Shown here one piece after another: positions 38,758 through 46,966 of a stretch of 64,000 bases of DNA. How positions within the stretch are numbered: position 1 is the stretch's first letter; each line of letters opens with the position of its first letter. The translations under genes were made by a program, and so were the position numbers. This DNA comes from Nioella ostreopsis (lineage in GTDB: Bacteria > Pseudomonadota > Alphaproteobacteria > Rhodobacterales > Rhodobacteraceae): the NCBI RefSeq assembly GCF_004000255.1, contig NZ_RCIQ01000002.1, forward strand, positions 124,001-188,000, read 5' to 3'. The notes beneath the pieces are model-generated. The model was given only the letters and a program-made list of their open reading frames with translations, was not told the origin of the DNA and searched no databases.

Positions 38758-39372
38758 TTACCTGGCAAGCACTGCACGACTGATCAGGGCTCCTGACAAC
38801 AGAAGGACTACGAGACCCATTAGGTCACCCAGAACAAATAGCGCCATGCTCCACAGTGTTTCCGTAAAGTACAGCGACCTAAAAGTGACGATGTGCAACA
38901 ACAACGACGTCACTACGGCGGAAATGATTCCCGCCACCAAAAGAGTACGCCAACTTCGCAGCGAAAAAACTTCTTGCTGATCCCTGAATTTCTCCCAATC
39001 CAGAAGGTTGAAAACGAGGGGTGGCGTGGCATATACAACCATTAAATTTACCCATGTCTGGGCATCATTCAGATCGCCGCCAAAAAATATTATGCTGATA
39101 GAAAGAGCCGCAGGCAGCAAGTAAAAAATACTCATCCAACCTTCAAAAAATGCAGACACAATTCGCACACCAAACGGTAGAAAAATCAGTATTGGATGGG
39201 TCGCCAACTCTGGAATAAAGGCCATTTGGATTGGACTGATCAATAAGATTGAGATTGCGGCCGCCAAAAATAGACTGCCGCTGTGTAGGCAAGTTTTAAG
39301 GGCGCTAGTTGCGATGATTGCAGTCAGGTTGAAGTAGATTGAATCTAGTCTGGGCATTTGGGCCTGTAGCAC
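38758..39372 (-). CDS. Integral membrane protein of unknown function in an AT-rich islet
   Basis: A 204-residue protein with about six hydrophobic segments (AAAISILLISPIQMAFI; ILIFLPFGVRIVSAFF; IFYLLPAALSISIIFF; LLVAGIISAVVTSLLLHI; TLWSMALFVLGDLMGLVVLLL and a weaker N-terminal one). There is a charged loop DWEKFRDQQEVFSLRSW on one side. I recognise no family. The gene is clearly less GC-rich than the surrounding chromosome and stands 22 nt before a winged-helix gene on the same strand, third of three leftward islet genes. It could be the membrane output of that set. Confidence 0.68.
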   Translation of the reverse strand: MLQAQMPRLDSIYFNLTAIIATSALKTCLHSGSLFLAAAISILLISPIQMAFIPELATHPILIFLPFGVRIVSAFFEGWMSIFYLLPAALSISIIFFGGDLNDAQTWVNLMVVYATPPLVFNLLDWEKFRDQQEVFSLRSWRTLLVAGIISAVVTSLLLHIVTFRSLYFTETLWSMALFVLGDLMGLVVLLLSGALISRAVLAR

Positions 39373-39394
39373 TACACGGCCGTTCGCGCGATTT

Positions 39395-39697
39395 TCAACT
39401 CCTTGGCAGTTCGTATACGCCTAAGGGAAGGTCGCCGCTGCGAAAGACCATGCCTTTCGAGACAAGTTTTCGAAGCGTCCGATGAAAAGTGGGTTGAGAC
39501 ATCGATCGCAACGTTGGGTGGGTTCGGACGACCTCCGTAGAGCAAGTCCGTTTGTCGTTTACTTGGTGAGACAACTCATAAAACGCTATCAGTATATCGC
39601 GCTCGTTCCTTGTCAGAGGAGCCAAGCCGATATCTGTTTCCATTTCGTGCAGCAAGAGGCGCAGTTTCGCCAACTGTTGCATTACGGTCTTGTCCAA
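39395..39697 (-). CDS. Small winged-helix protein, MarR-like
   Basis: A 100-residue protein with a helical N-terminus (VMQQLAKLRLLLHEMETD) and a winged-helix-like core: NERDILIAFYELSHQ as helix 1, STEVVRTHPTLRSMSQPTFHRTLRKLVSKGMVFR as helices 2-3 and start of wing, then PLGVYELP as the wing strand. It should bind DNA as a dimer, or act as an adaptor. It sits between the pseudo-receiver gene (94 nt upstream) and the membrane protein gene. AT-rich codon use marks it as part of the islet. Confidence 0.65.
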   Translation of the reverse strand: MDKTVMQQLAKLRLLLHEMETDIGLAPLTRNERDILIAFYELSHQVNDKRTCSTEVVRTHPTLRSMSQPTFHRTLRKLVSKGMVFRSGDLPLGVYELPRS

Positions 39698-39791
39698 GAC
39701 GTGTTCCGACCTTCAGCTTCAACGATTGCATTTGTAGCATACCTCACTTGCGTTTTGAAGGGGTCAGCAGCGTTTAGGGGTGACGTTTACG

Positions 39792-40367
39792 TCAAAAGGT
39801 CCCGTGGCGCTTCAATCGATGGGCTGACCGCTTGAGAGCACTTTCCATTGCGTCTTCCAGATCGTAGGCGTCAGCAGGCGTCCGGAGTGCTCCATCTGCG
39901 ATCGACCTTGGATCGAGGCTGTCAGCATTCTTTGCAAATTCGCTAGAAAGCAGAAGCACCGTAAGCTGAGGATTTCGATCCCGCATGCCGAGAAGCCAAT
40001 CGATGACACTTTCGCGGCTGTCGAACTGGTCGACATCCAATGCGAGTAGGGTTGTTGTACCGTCACAGTGGAGTGCAAAGCTCTCAGCGCTTTGAATTGA
40101 GGGGCAAAACCCCAAAGATGCCATCTTGGGAGACACTGCGGTAAAGACATGCAGCAAGCGGCTGTCGGGGGGCGCGGACAGGAGCACATCGATGCCCCAT
40201 AGCGATTCGTTCTGCTTCGACGAAAGATGGTCAAACCGGCGAAACAAACGATCAGCGTTGTCCCGATCCTCAGAACGCAGTCGGCTTCCTGCGCTTGGTT
40301 CGTCGACATTGTATACCAAACGCAAGGGTGGATGCCGCAAACGGTATCTTGTCTTCTTCGGGCTCAT
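39792..40367 (-). CDS. Pseudo-receiver-like protein
   Basis: A 191-residue protein. From about residue 60 it follows the alpha-beta order of a response-regulator receiver: strand 3 TTLLALDVDQF (Asp111/Asp113), strand 4 LTVLLLSSEF (Ser141/Ser142 at the Ser/Thr site), and strand 5 ADGALRTPAD, where the conserved Lys-Pro is Arg162-x-Pro164. The acidic pocket after strand 1 is not kept. It therefore looks like a degenerate receiver that probably does not accept phosphate by the normal route. The N-terminal 55 residues are basic and unassigned. It is the first of three leftward islet genes; an inverted repeat (GACTA-N6-TAGTC, 40414-40429) lies 47 nt upstream. Confidence 0.6.
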   Translation of the reverse strand: MSPKKTRYRLRHPPLRLVYNVDEPSAGSRLRSEDRDNADRLFRRFDHLSSKQNESLWGIDVLLSAPPDSRLLHVFTAVSPKMASLGFCPSIQSAESFALHCDGTTTLLALDVDQFDSRESVIDWLLGMRDRNPQLTVLLLSSEFAKNADSLDPRSIADGALRTPADAYDLEDAMESALKRSAHRLKRHGTF

Positions 40368-40793
40368 CTTCGCGACTCCTCAATCATAGTCAATCTGACT
40401 GCGATATGGGGTCGACTACCTAATTAGTCAAATCAAATTCGAGCTGTCTTGAAATGGTCATTTTTTGCTAATTTCGCCTTATTTTCGGCATAATTTTAGT
40501 AAGTATTTGGTTTTGTTGATGGCCTGGAGGGATCCGGGCGTGGAACGAGGCACAAGGGTTCATTCGCAGTTGTGCCATGTCAGAATTGCTCTGCCCGGAC
40601 CATCGGTGCAGATGTTTCCGGTCATGCGCTGCTTTTTGGCGGTTCGGCATATTGCGCTGCGGTGCGGTATTTCAACTTTGCAGCGGCGGGCACGCAGGAA
40701 AAATACTCGTCGACTCGCTTGATTATGCGCGCGCTTGGCCGTTTCATGGGTGCGAGGACCGGCACGCGACCGGCCAAGAGAGGGAGAATTCAC
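40368..40793. other. 426-nt intergenic region at the right edge of the islet
   Basis: No gene is supported. The left 150 nt are AT-rich (TCATTTTTTGCTAATTTC...) and belong to the islet; from about 40520 the composition returns to the GC-rich chromosomal level, so the boundary is near there. It contains an inverted repeat GACTA-N6-TAGTC (40414-40429) in front of the pseudo-receiver gene and an AGGGAGA ribosome site before the ATG at 40794. No second tRNA fragment was seen. Confidence 0.6.
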
Positions 40794-42263
40794 ATGCGTA
40801 TCCTGCAATCCACGGCGCTTGCGCTGGTTCTGGGCAGCACGGCGGCTTTCGCCACCACGACCGATATCACGATCGGCATGCAGCTGGAGCCGCCCAATCT
40901 GGACCCGACCTCTGGCGCTGCCGCCGCGATTGACGAGGTGGTCTATGCCAACGTGTTCGAGGGGTTGACTCGCTTTGCCTCTGACGGGTCGGTCATTCCG
41001 GGCCTTGCCGAAAGCTGGGACATTTCCGAGGACGGTCTGACCTATACGTTCCACCTGCGCGAGGGCGTCATGTTCCATGACGGCACCAGCTTTACCGCCG
41101 AAGATGCGGTCTTCAGCCTCGACCGCGCCCGCGCGGAGGGATCCACCAATGCGCAAGGCGCGCTCTTTGCTGGGATCGACAGTGCCGAGGCCGTGGATGA
41201 CACCACGCTTGTTGTGACGCTGTCGGCTCCCAATGGCAGTTTCCTGTTCAACATGGCCTGGGGCGATGCCGTGATGGTGGCCCCCGAAAGCGCCGACACG
41301 AACGCCACCAACCCCGTGGGCACCGGCCCGTTCCGCTTTGACGAATGGGTGCAGGGCGACCGGGTGGAGCTGGTCCGAAACCTCGACTACTGGGGCGAGC
41401 CCGTGGCGCTGGAGGCCGCGACTTTCCGCTTCATCTCCGACCCCAATGCCGCATTCGCCGCGATGATGGCCGGTGATGTCGATGCCTTCCCGGTCTATCC
41501 CAGCCCCGAAACCCTGGCCCAGTTCGACGCAGACCCGCGGTTCAACGTGATCGTTGGCTCAACCGAGGGCGAAACCATCCTGTCCACCAACAACATGGCC
41601 GATCACCTGTCGGATGTGCGTGTGCGTCAGGCCATTGCCCATGCGATCAACCGGCAGGACATCATCGACGGGGCCATGTTCGGGTATGGCACCCCCATCG
41701 GCACCCATTTCGCGCCGCATAACCCCGACTATGTCGACCTGACGGACCTGTCCCAGTACAATCCCGACCGCGCTCGTGAGCTGCTGGCCGAGGCCGGGGC
41801 CGAGGGCATTACCCTGCGCCTGATGCTGCCGCCGCCCTCCTACGCGCGTCGCGGTGGCGAGATCGTGGCCGCGCAGCTGCGCGACGTGGGGCTGGACGTG
41901 GAAATCTCCAACCTCGAATGGGCACAGTGGCTGGAACAGGTGTTCCGGGGACATGACTTCGACCTGACCATCGTCAGCCATACGGAACCGATGGATATCG
42001 GTATCTACGGGCGTGATGACTACTACTTCCAGTATCAGTCCGAGGCGTTCAACGCGGTGATGGAAGAGCTCAACGCCACCACCGACCCGGCGGGCCGATC
42101 CGCCCTTCTGCAGCAGGCGCAACGGATCATTGCCGAGGATTACGTGAACGGCTACCTCTTCCAGCTGGCCAAGACCGGTGTCGCCAACGCGGATATCGAG
42201 GGGTTGTGGGAAAACTCGCCTACCCAGGCCATCGACCTGACCGGGGTCCGCTGGACCGACTAA
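40794..42263 (+). CDS. ABC transporter substrate-binding protein, peptide family 5
   Basis: A 489-residue extracytoplasmic binding protein of the DppA/OppA type (SBP_bac_5). A signal peptide runs to about residue 20 (LALVLGSTAAFA then TTTD). The family core includes LAESWDISEDGLTYTFHLREGVMFHDG and the hinge segment NNMADHLSDVRVRQAIAHAINRQDII. It has no lipobox and so should be a free periplasmic protein. No permease or ATPase genes are adjacent, so it is an orphan receptor that must use components coded elsewhere. A strong terminator follows the stop. Ligand (di-/oligopeptide, nickel, opine and others) cannot be told. Confidence 0.88.
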   Translation: MRILQSTALALVLGSTAAFATTTDITIGMQLEPPNLDPTSGAAAAIDEVVYANVFEGLTRFASDGSVIPGLAESWDISEDGLTYTFHLREGVMFHDGTSFTAEDAVFSLDRARAEGSTNAQGALFAGIDSAEAVDDTTLVVTLSAPNGSFLFNMAWGDAVMVAPESADTNATNPVGTGPFRFDEWVQGDRVELVRNLDYWGEPVALEAATFRFISDPNAAFAAMMAGDVDAFPVYPSPETLAQFDADPRFNVIVGSTEGETILSTNNMADHLSDVRVRQAIAHAINRQDIIDGAMFGYGTPIGTHFAPHNPDYVDLTDLSQYNPDRARELLAEAGAEGITLRLMLPPPSYARRGGEIVAAQLRDVGLDVEISNLEWAQWLEQVFRGHDFDLTIVSHTEPMDIGIYGRDDYYFQYQSEAFNAVMEELNATTDPAGRSALLQQAQRIIAEDYVNGYLFQLAKTGVANADIEGLWENSPTQAIDLTGVRWTD

Positions 42264-42281
42264 GGTCTGCCCCGCTGACAG

Positions 42282-42310
42282 CCCCCGCCGCGAGGCGGGG
42301 GTTTTTCTTT
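42282..42310 (+). terminator. Intrinsic terminator
   Basis: CCCCCGCC / GGCGGGGG form a perfect 8-bp stem with a GCGA loop directly followed by TTTTTCTTT: a textbook rho-independent terminator 18 nt after the peptide-binding protein stop. Confidence 0.92.
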
Positions 42311-42326
42311 GCAAAGGTTCCCGAAC

Positions 42327-43235
42327 ATGGCCCCGCCCCCGTCGCCCCGTGTGAACAAGGTGCTGCCCGGTGTGCTTCTGAGCCTGCTGGCGATCCTGCT
42401 GTTCGACCTGATGGGGCTGGTGATCAAGCACTTGTCCACCACCTATGGCGCGGCAGAGCTGTCGGCGTGGCGTAACCTGTTCGGTCTGATCCCGGCCAGC
42501 ATCGCGCTGTGGTCGACACGAAGCTGGCACGCAGGAGGGCGCAAGCTGCGCCTCAGGCAATGGCAGATCCCGGTCATTCGGGGGCTCGCGGTGACCGTCG
42601 CGCAGTTCTGCTTCTATCTTGCGCTCGGGCGCCTGGCCTTCGCCACGGCCGCTACGATCTCCTATTCCAACGCCTTGTTCATCCTCGTGTATTCCGTCCC
42701 GCTCCTGGGCGAGCGCGTGGGCCTTTTCCGATGGTCTGCCGCGCTTGTGGGGTTCGCCGGTGTGGTGATGGTGATGGGACCGGGACGCGACAGCTTCACA
42801 TGGGAGGCGCTGCTGCCCCTCATCGCCGCCGCGCTCTATGCTTTTGCCGGCGTGTCCTCGCGGATGATGGACGAAGACGTGCCAAGCCCGCTGATCAACC
42901 TGTGGTCCTCGTCAGTCTCTGCCATCGGGGCCTTTACGCTTGCCATGACGCTTGGCGGATTCACCGCGCCCGCGTCTCTGGCCGATATGGGCTGGATCCT
43001 GCTGATGGGGCTCTGCGGGGGGTCAGCGGTGCTGAGCATGGTGGTGGCCTACCGAATGACCGAACCCGGAAACCTTGCCCCCTTTGCCTATCTGGGCATT
43101 CCCACAGCCTTCGTTCTTGGCTGGCTGTTCTTCGGGGAAAGCCCGTTCTCAGACCTGTTTCCCGGGGCCATCCTGATCATCGCTGGCGGGTTGATGATTC
43201 TCTGGCGGGAGCGGCGCATCAAGCGACAGACCTGA
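42327..43235 (+). CDS. EamA/DMT-family transporter
   Basis: A 302-residue drug/metabolite superfamily transporter with ten predicted helices in two EamA repeats (VLLSLLAILLFDLMGLVIKHLS at the start; LLPLIAAALYAFAGVSSRMM opening the second). The C-terminal PFAYLGIPTAFVLGWLFFGESP signature with conserved Glu is present. The ATG at 42327 with AAAGG upstream is preferred to an upstream TTG. Members export amino acids or other metabolites. It is preceded by a terminator and ends at a twin-hairpin, so it forms its own unit. Confidence 0.88.
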   Translation: MAPPPSPRVNKVLPGVLLSLLAILLFDLMGLVIKHLSTTYGAAELSAWRNLFGLIPASIALWSTRSWHAGGRKLRLRQWQIPVIRGLAVTVAQFCFYLALGRLAFATAATISYSNALFILVYSVPLLGERVGLFRWSAALVGFAGVVMVMGPGRDSFTWEALLPLIAAALYAFAGVSSRMMDEDVPSPLINLWSSSVSAIGAFTLAMTLGGFTAPASLADMGWILLMGLCGGSAVLSMVVAYRMTEPGNLAPFAYLGIPTAFVLGWLFFGESPFSDLFPGAILIIAGGLMILWRERRIKRQT

Positions 43236-43248
43236 TCCGGGCGGGACC

Positions 43249-43290
43249 AAATTCCTTGAAAGGAATTTCAAAGGATCTTGCAAGATCCTT
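43249..43290. terminator. Twin-hairpin between convergent genes
   Basis: AAATTCCTT-G-AAAGGAATTT (43249-43268) and the perfect palindrome AAGGATCTTGCAAGATCCTT (43271-43290) stand in a row between the exporter and the convergent quinone-reductase-like gene. The arrangement resembles 22535-22576 and is a good bidirectional terminator candidate. Confidence 0.65.
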
Positions 43291-43298
43291 CCCCCCGC

Positions 43299-44297
43299 TC
43301 AGATGGCCACCGGTGCGCCGTCATCCTCATCCGCGATATCCAGAACCACCGCCCCGCGCCGGTGGCGCCCTTCCACATGGAGATAGCCTTCGCGGATCCG
43401 TTCAAACGGATACACCCGGTCGATCAGCGGCTTCAGATGCCCCTCGACCACCAGACGCGCGAGCATCTGTACGCCTTCCTGGCTGTCGCCATTGACATGC
43501 AGTTTCATCCGGGGGCCTCGCCCCAGACCGGACCACACCGCCCGAGGCACGTCGCCCAATCCGAAATTCAGCGGCAGAAACAGCCCGTTTGGCGCAAGGA
43601 TGCGCTTGGCCGAACGAAAATCCATTGCACCTACAGAGTCGAAAATCACATCGAACATCGTATCGCGCCGACTGACATCCTCTGTCTGGTAATCCACGGT
43701 CTCTTCGGCGCCGAGCGCCCGGACATAGGACAGGTTCTCGCGGCTGGCGACGCCCGTGACCTCGGCACCCAGCCACCGGGCGATCTGTACCGCGTAGCCG
43801 CCAACCCCGCCCGAAGCCCCAACGACCAGCACCCGCTGTCCTGGCTGCACATCGGCCACCTCGCGCAGGAATTCCAGTGCGGACAGCGCCCCGAAGGGCA
43901 GTGCGGCCGCCTCTCGATCCGACAGGCCACCGGGAATGGCGGCAATCGCGCCCTCAGCCGACATTGTCATATATTCCGCATGCGCTCCGAAGCCGCTGAA
44001 CCCGAACACCCGGTCACCGGGTTTGAAGCGGGTCACGCCCGCGCCGACGGCGTCGACAACCCCTGCGAAATCCCCGCCCAGAACCGTCTTTCGGGGCCGG
44101 AAAAGGCCCGTCATCAGCCGCCCCGGCAGCCACAGTCCGCCGGGAAAGGCCGATGCGCGCAACCGCCAGTCCGCGGTGGTGATTCCGGCAGCGTTCACAC
44201 GCACGAGGATATCGCCCGCGCCCGGTACCGGCCGGGGCATCTCGCGCGGCATCACAACCTCTGGGCCGCCATATGTCTTGTAGGTCATCGCTTTCAT
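43299..44297 (-). CDS. Zinc-free MDR-family NAD(P)H:quinone reductase-like protein
   Basis: A 332-residue medium-chain reductase of the quinone oxidoreductase group. The N-terminal GroES-like half lacks the catalytic zinc cysteines (AGITTADWRLRASAF stands where CxxD would be). The Rossmann part has VLVVGASGGVGGYAVQIARWLGAEV, the AxxGGVG motif of NADPH-using members. FDVIFDSVGAMDF is the typical strand 6 region. It probably reduces quinones or enones in the cytoplasm. A CATGCAT-GA-ATGCATG inverted repeat (44377-44392) lies about 80 nt upstream and could be an operator. Confidence 0.88.
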   Translation of the reverse strand: MKAMTYKTYGGPEVVMPREMPRPVPGAGDILVRVNAAGITTADWRLRASAFPGGLWLPGRLMTGLFRPRKTVLGGDFAGVVDAVGAGVTRFKPGDRVFGFSGFGAHAEYMTMSAEGAIAAIPGGLSDREAAALPFGALSALEFLREVADVQPGQRVLVVGASGGVGGYAVQIARWLGAEVTGVASRENLSYVRALGAEETVDYQTEDVSRRDTMFDVIFDSVGAMDFRSAKRILAPNGLFLPLNFGLGDVPRAVWSGLGRGPRMKLHVNGDSQEGVQMLARLVVEGHLKPLIDRVYPFERIREGYLHVEGRHRRGAVVLDIADEDDGAPVAI

Positions 44298-44376
44298 GGG
44301 TCATCTCCTGTTCGCTGTGGCGGCAGGGATAGACCAAGGTCAATCATGCGTGAATTGAGAGAATATGCAATCGAAC

Positions 44377-44392
44377 CATGCATGAATGCATG
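44377..44392. promoter_or_regulatory. CATGCAT/ATGCATG inverted repeat, possible operator
   Basis: A perfect 7-bp inverted repeat with a 2-nt spacer between the quinone-reductase-like start (44297) and the terminator of the phytase-like gene. Its 16-bp symmetric shape and position suit a dimeric repressor such as MarR or HxlR. No regulator gene is adjacent. Confidence 0.35.
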
Positions 44393-44425
44393 AAAAAGCC
44401 CCCGCCGGATCGCTCCGCCGGGGGC
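44393..44425 (-). terminator. Intrinsic terminator of the phytase-like gene
   Basis: On the minus strand GCCCCCGGCGGA pairs with TCCGGCGGGGGC (one mismatch) around a short GCGA loop and runs into TTTTT. It lies 20 nt beyond the stop of the leftward phytase-like gene. Confidence 0.88.
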
Positions 44426-44444
44426 CACGCCTGATTAATAAAGC

Positions 44445-46598
44445 TTACATAGGCGGGATGGCGAAGAACATGGTCTCGCCCGAGTGGTCATCGACGCCGT
44501 CATTGTCGGTCGATACCCACATCGTGCCGTCGGGCATGATCGCCAGGCCCTCGATCTTGTCCAGCACGTAGCCGCCGGTCGAGGTCAGGTAGGGGATCAG
44601 GTCCACGACCAGTTCGTGTTCCACCACCGGCAGATCGCCGCCAAGCGGTGCGGGCACCATGTCCGCCAATGCCACGCGGGTGATCTGCTTGGTCACCGCA
44701 TTGGCGCCGATCTGGTTGTCGCGCTCGATCAGGTAGATGTAATCGCCATGGGCGACGATCTCCGACAGGCCGACCCAGCCGGTTTCCGGGTCGGTCAGCT
44801 CGTAGCGCACCGCGCCCCAGTCGCCGGTTGCGGTGTTGTAGGCCACCAGCTTGACGTGGTTTTCCGGGTCGTCGCCCCATTCGCGCTGCACGGCCATCCA
44901 CAGGGTGTCGCCCACCATGGTGATGCCTTCGAAGCCGAAGCGGCGTTCCACGGCCAGCAGTTCTGCGGGCAGCGGGATCGACTGCTCGATCTCGCCATCG
45001 GCGCTGATGTGGTAGATCCCGTGCGGGATCATCCGGTCGGTGCGGCCTTCCGAGGCCACCCAGAACCCGCCGTCGCCGTCCAGCGTGATGCCTTCCATGT
45101 CCAGCATCTGGGCCGGGCGGCCACCGCGGGTCACCGGTATCGTGTCGATGATCTGCGAGGGGCCATCCATCGACGGATCGATGACGAAGATCGTCGGCTG
45201 GAAGCCGTAGAAGCTGTCATTGACCGCGTAGATCAGGCCGGTTTCCGGATCGGCCACCATGCCCGAGATCGCGCCCCATCCGGTCAGCTCGTCCATGCCA
45301 GCGCTGGTCAGGTGCGGGTAGACCGCCGGTGCGTCCTGGTATTCGTAGATCATGACATGGCTGCGCGCCGCGCCGTCTTCCAGCCCGTCGACCTCATTGG
45401 CCGAAATCAGCAGCCCGCGCTCGGGGATCACCACGTAGCCTTCCGGCCCGATGCCCGATGGCAGAAGTTGATCCAGCACCGGATTGGCCGGGTCGGTCAC
45501 GTCATAGACGCCCACGACGCTGGCCCGTTCGGCCCCCACGAAGACATAGGGTGTGCCGGCGAAAACCCCGAAGGTCACCGATTCCGGCTCTACGCCCTTG
45601 GCGTCGGACCGGCGGTCGGGATAATGGCCAATCTGCACGATGGCATGCTCGAAGGAGACGCCGGATTCGTAGACCACGGTGCCGTCCTGATGGAAGATGG
45701 TCCAGCCGCGCGACCCGCCATCCATGTCGCCTTCATTGGCGGTGGCGAAGTGGCTGTCGTCGATCCAGGTCACCGCATCGGGTTCGCGCAGGCGACCGGG
45801 CTGGCTGCCGTCAAAGACCAGCGCGGCCCGCTCGTCAATCGTGTCGATGCCCTCAAGGTCCACCGACCCGGCTGAGAAGTGGCTCAGCACCTCACCGGCG
45901 GCGTTCAGCACCACCATGTGGTTGTTTTCCTGCATCGTCACGACGATCTCGTTTTCCGAGTTGATCGCAACGAATTCGGGCTCCGGATCCTCGGGCGACA
46001 CTTCGGCCAGGCCGGTGACATCGGCCATGATCATCGCATCGCAATCCATGACGCCATCGGACAGCGGCACAATGGCGACATAGCCCGCAGGCATCTGGCC
46101 GGTGCGGCCGTCGCCCAGATCCTCGTCACGCTCGTTCTCGATCGCAACGGCGATGAAGCTTGCGTCCGGCGCCACGGCAACGCTATCGAGCTGGCCACCA
46201 AGGTCGCAATCGCCAAGGGCGGCGCGGCTGTCGACATCCAGCGCCAGCAGGTGGCCGGACGTGTTGACGTAATCGGCAGAGGTGTTCACGCCGACATAGG
46301 CGGTCTGACCAATGACGCTGACCGAGGTCGGCTCTCCGTCCAGGGCCACAACCCCGGCGGCAACGGGTGCGGCGGGGTCGGTGATGTCGATGAAGCCAAG
46401 GACTTCGGCAGGGCTGTCGGTATAGACCAGCGTCATGCCATCGGCGGTGGCGGCAATGATTTCGGACGAGGATTCCTCTGCGTCCGGCGTGTTTTGCGCC
46501 ACGGCAAACGAAGCGATGCGATTGAAGTTCATATCTGCCAGTGCGGGGCCAGCCATCAGGACGGCGGCGGTGCCAAGCAGAACGGTGCGATAGGTCAT
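44445..46598 (-). CDS. Secreted esterase-like protein with phytase-like domain
   Basis: A 717-residue exported protein. The ATG at 46598 has GGAGAC upstream and gives a signal peptide (TVLLGTAAVLMAGPALA, cleavage near residue 22). The first 400 residues look like a beta-propeller of alkaline-phosphatase-like type (ISADYVNTSGHLLALDVDS; GVYDVTDPANPVLDQLLPSG). The C-terminal 300 residues form the 'esterase-like activity of phytase' domain (DMEGITLDGDGGFWVASEG; FGFEGITMVGDTLWMAVQREW). It should act in the periplasm or outside on phosphate esters or similar. A Pho-box-like sequence lies about 44 nt upstream. A strong terminator follows. Confidence 0.85.
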   Translation of the reverse strand: MTYRTVLLGTAAVLMAGPALADMNFNRIASFAVAQNTPDAEESSSEIIAATADGMTLVYTDSPAEVLGFIDITDPAAPVAAGVVALDGEPTSVSVIGQTAYVGVNTSADYVNTSGHLLALDVDSRAALGDCDLGGQLDSVAVAPDASFIAVAIENERDEDLGDGRTGQMPAGYVAIVPLSDGVMDCDAMIMADVTGLAEVSPEDPEPEFVAINSENEIVVTMQENNHMVVLNAAGEVLSHFSAGSVDLEGIDTIDERAALVFDGSQPGRLREPDAVTWIDDSHFATANEGDMDGGSRGWTIFHQDGTVVYESGVSFEHAIVQIGHYPDRRSDAKGVEPESVTFGVFAGTPYVFVGAERASVVGVYDVTDPANPVLDQLLPSGIGPEGYVVIPERGLLISANEVDGLEDGAARSHVMIYEYQDAPAVYPHLTSAGMDELTGWGAISGMVADPETGLIYAVNDSFYGFQPTIFVIDPSMDGPSQIIDTIPVTRGGRPAQMLDMEGITLDGDGGFWVASEGRTDRMIPHGIYHISADGEIEQSIPLPAELLAVERRFGFEGITMVGDTLWMAVQREWGDDPENHVKLVAYNTATGDWGAVRYELTDPETGWVGLSEIVAHGDYIYLIERDNQIGANAVTKQITRVALADMVPAPLGGDLPVVEHELVVDLIPYLTSTGGYVLDKIEGLAIMPDGTMWVSTDNDGVDDHSGETMFFAIPPM

Positions 46599-46641
46599 GT
46601 GTTGTCTCCAGAGGTTGGACACCTCCCCGTGCCGCAGACAT

Positions 46642-46659
46642 GTGACACCAGGATCACGC
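46642..46659 (-). promoter_or_regulatory. Pho-box-like sequence upstream of the phytase-like gene
   Basis: On the minus strand GCGTGAT-CCTG-GTGTCAC resembles two PhoB half-sites (CTGTCAT-N4-CTGTCAC): the second half matches 6 of 7, the first only 4 of 7. It is 44 nt before the start codon, a suitable place for activation under phosphate limitation, and the gene product is of phytase type. The call rests on this match alone. Confidence 0.3.
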
Positions 46660-46833
46660 TAGCATGAAAGGCTTGTGAAACTATGCCTCGCGGCAGGGTC
46701 ACGGGGGCTGGTCTCGGCCAGAGGGGCGGCGCGTTAATTTTCGAAAGCGCGCTGCGATGAGCATCTTCTGGCAGGACGTGCCGGGCTTCATGATAAGTGA
46801 CAAAGTGCTACTTGCAACAGATATTGCTTAGAT

Positions 46834-46856
46834 CAATAAATGCGAATAATTTATTG
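46834..46856. promoter_or_regulatory. CAATAAAT-N7-ATTTATTG inverted repeat
   Basis: A perfect 8-bp inverted repeat with 7-nt spacer, AT-rich in an otherwise GC-rich genome, 110 nt upstream of the aldehyde dehydrogenase that opens a four-gene catabolic unit. Spacing suits an operator for a dimeric regulator. No regulator is coded next to it. Confidence 0.35.
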
Positions 46857-46966
46857 CATGACGGGGATTCGAAGGGTATTGCGCTGACACGGTTTCGGGC
46901 GGCACGGGATCGACCCATGTTTGTTTATCGGGCCTCTCGAACGGGTCGGGCAAAAAGGAAAACGCT

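Larger units (their letters stand above)
46599..46966. other. 368-nt divergent promoter region
   Basis: No gene supported. It separates the leftward phytase-like gene from the rightward aldehyde dehydrogenase. It holds a Pho-box-like pair near the first and an AT-rich inverted repeat CAATAAAT-N7-ATTTATTG (46834-46856) 110 nt before the second. The middle part (46790-46870) is noticeably AT-rich, as expected for promoters. Confidence 0.6.

Noticed and set aside
37795-40520. Prophage or integrative element still able to move
   Set aside because: No integrase, replication or structural gene is present and the only transposase is broken; at most this is a remnant.
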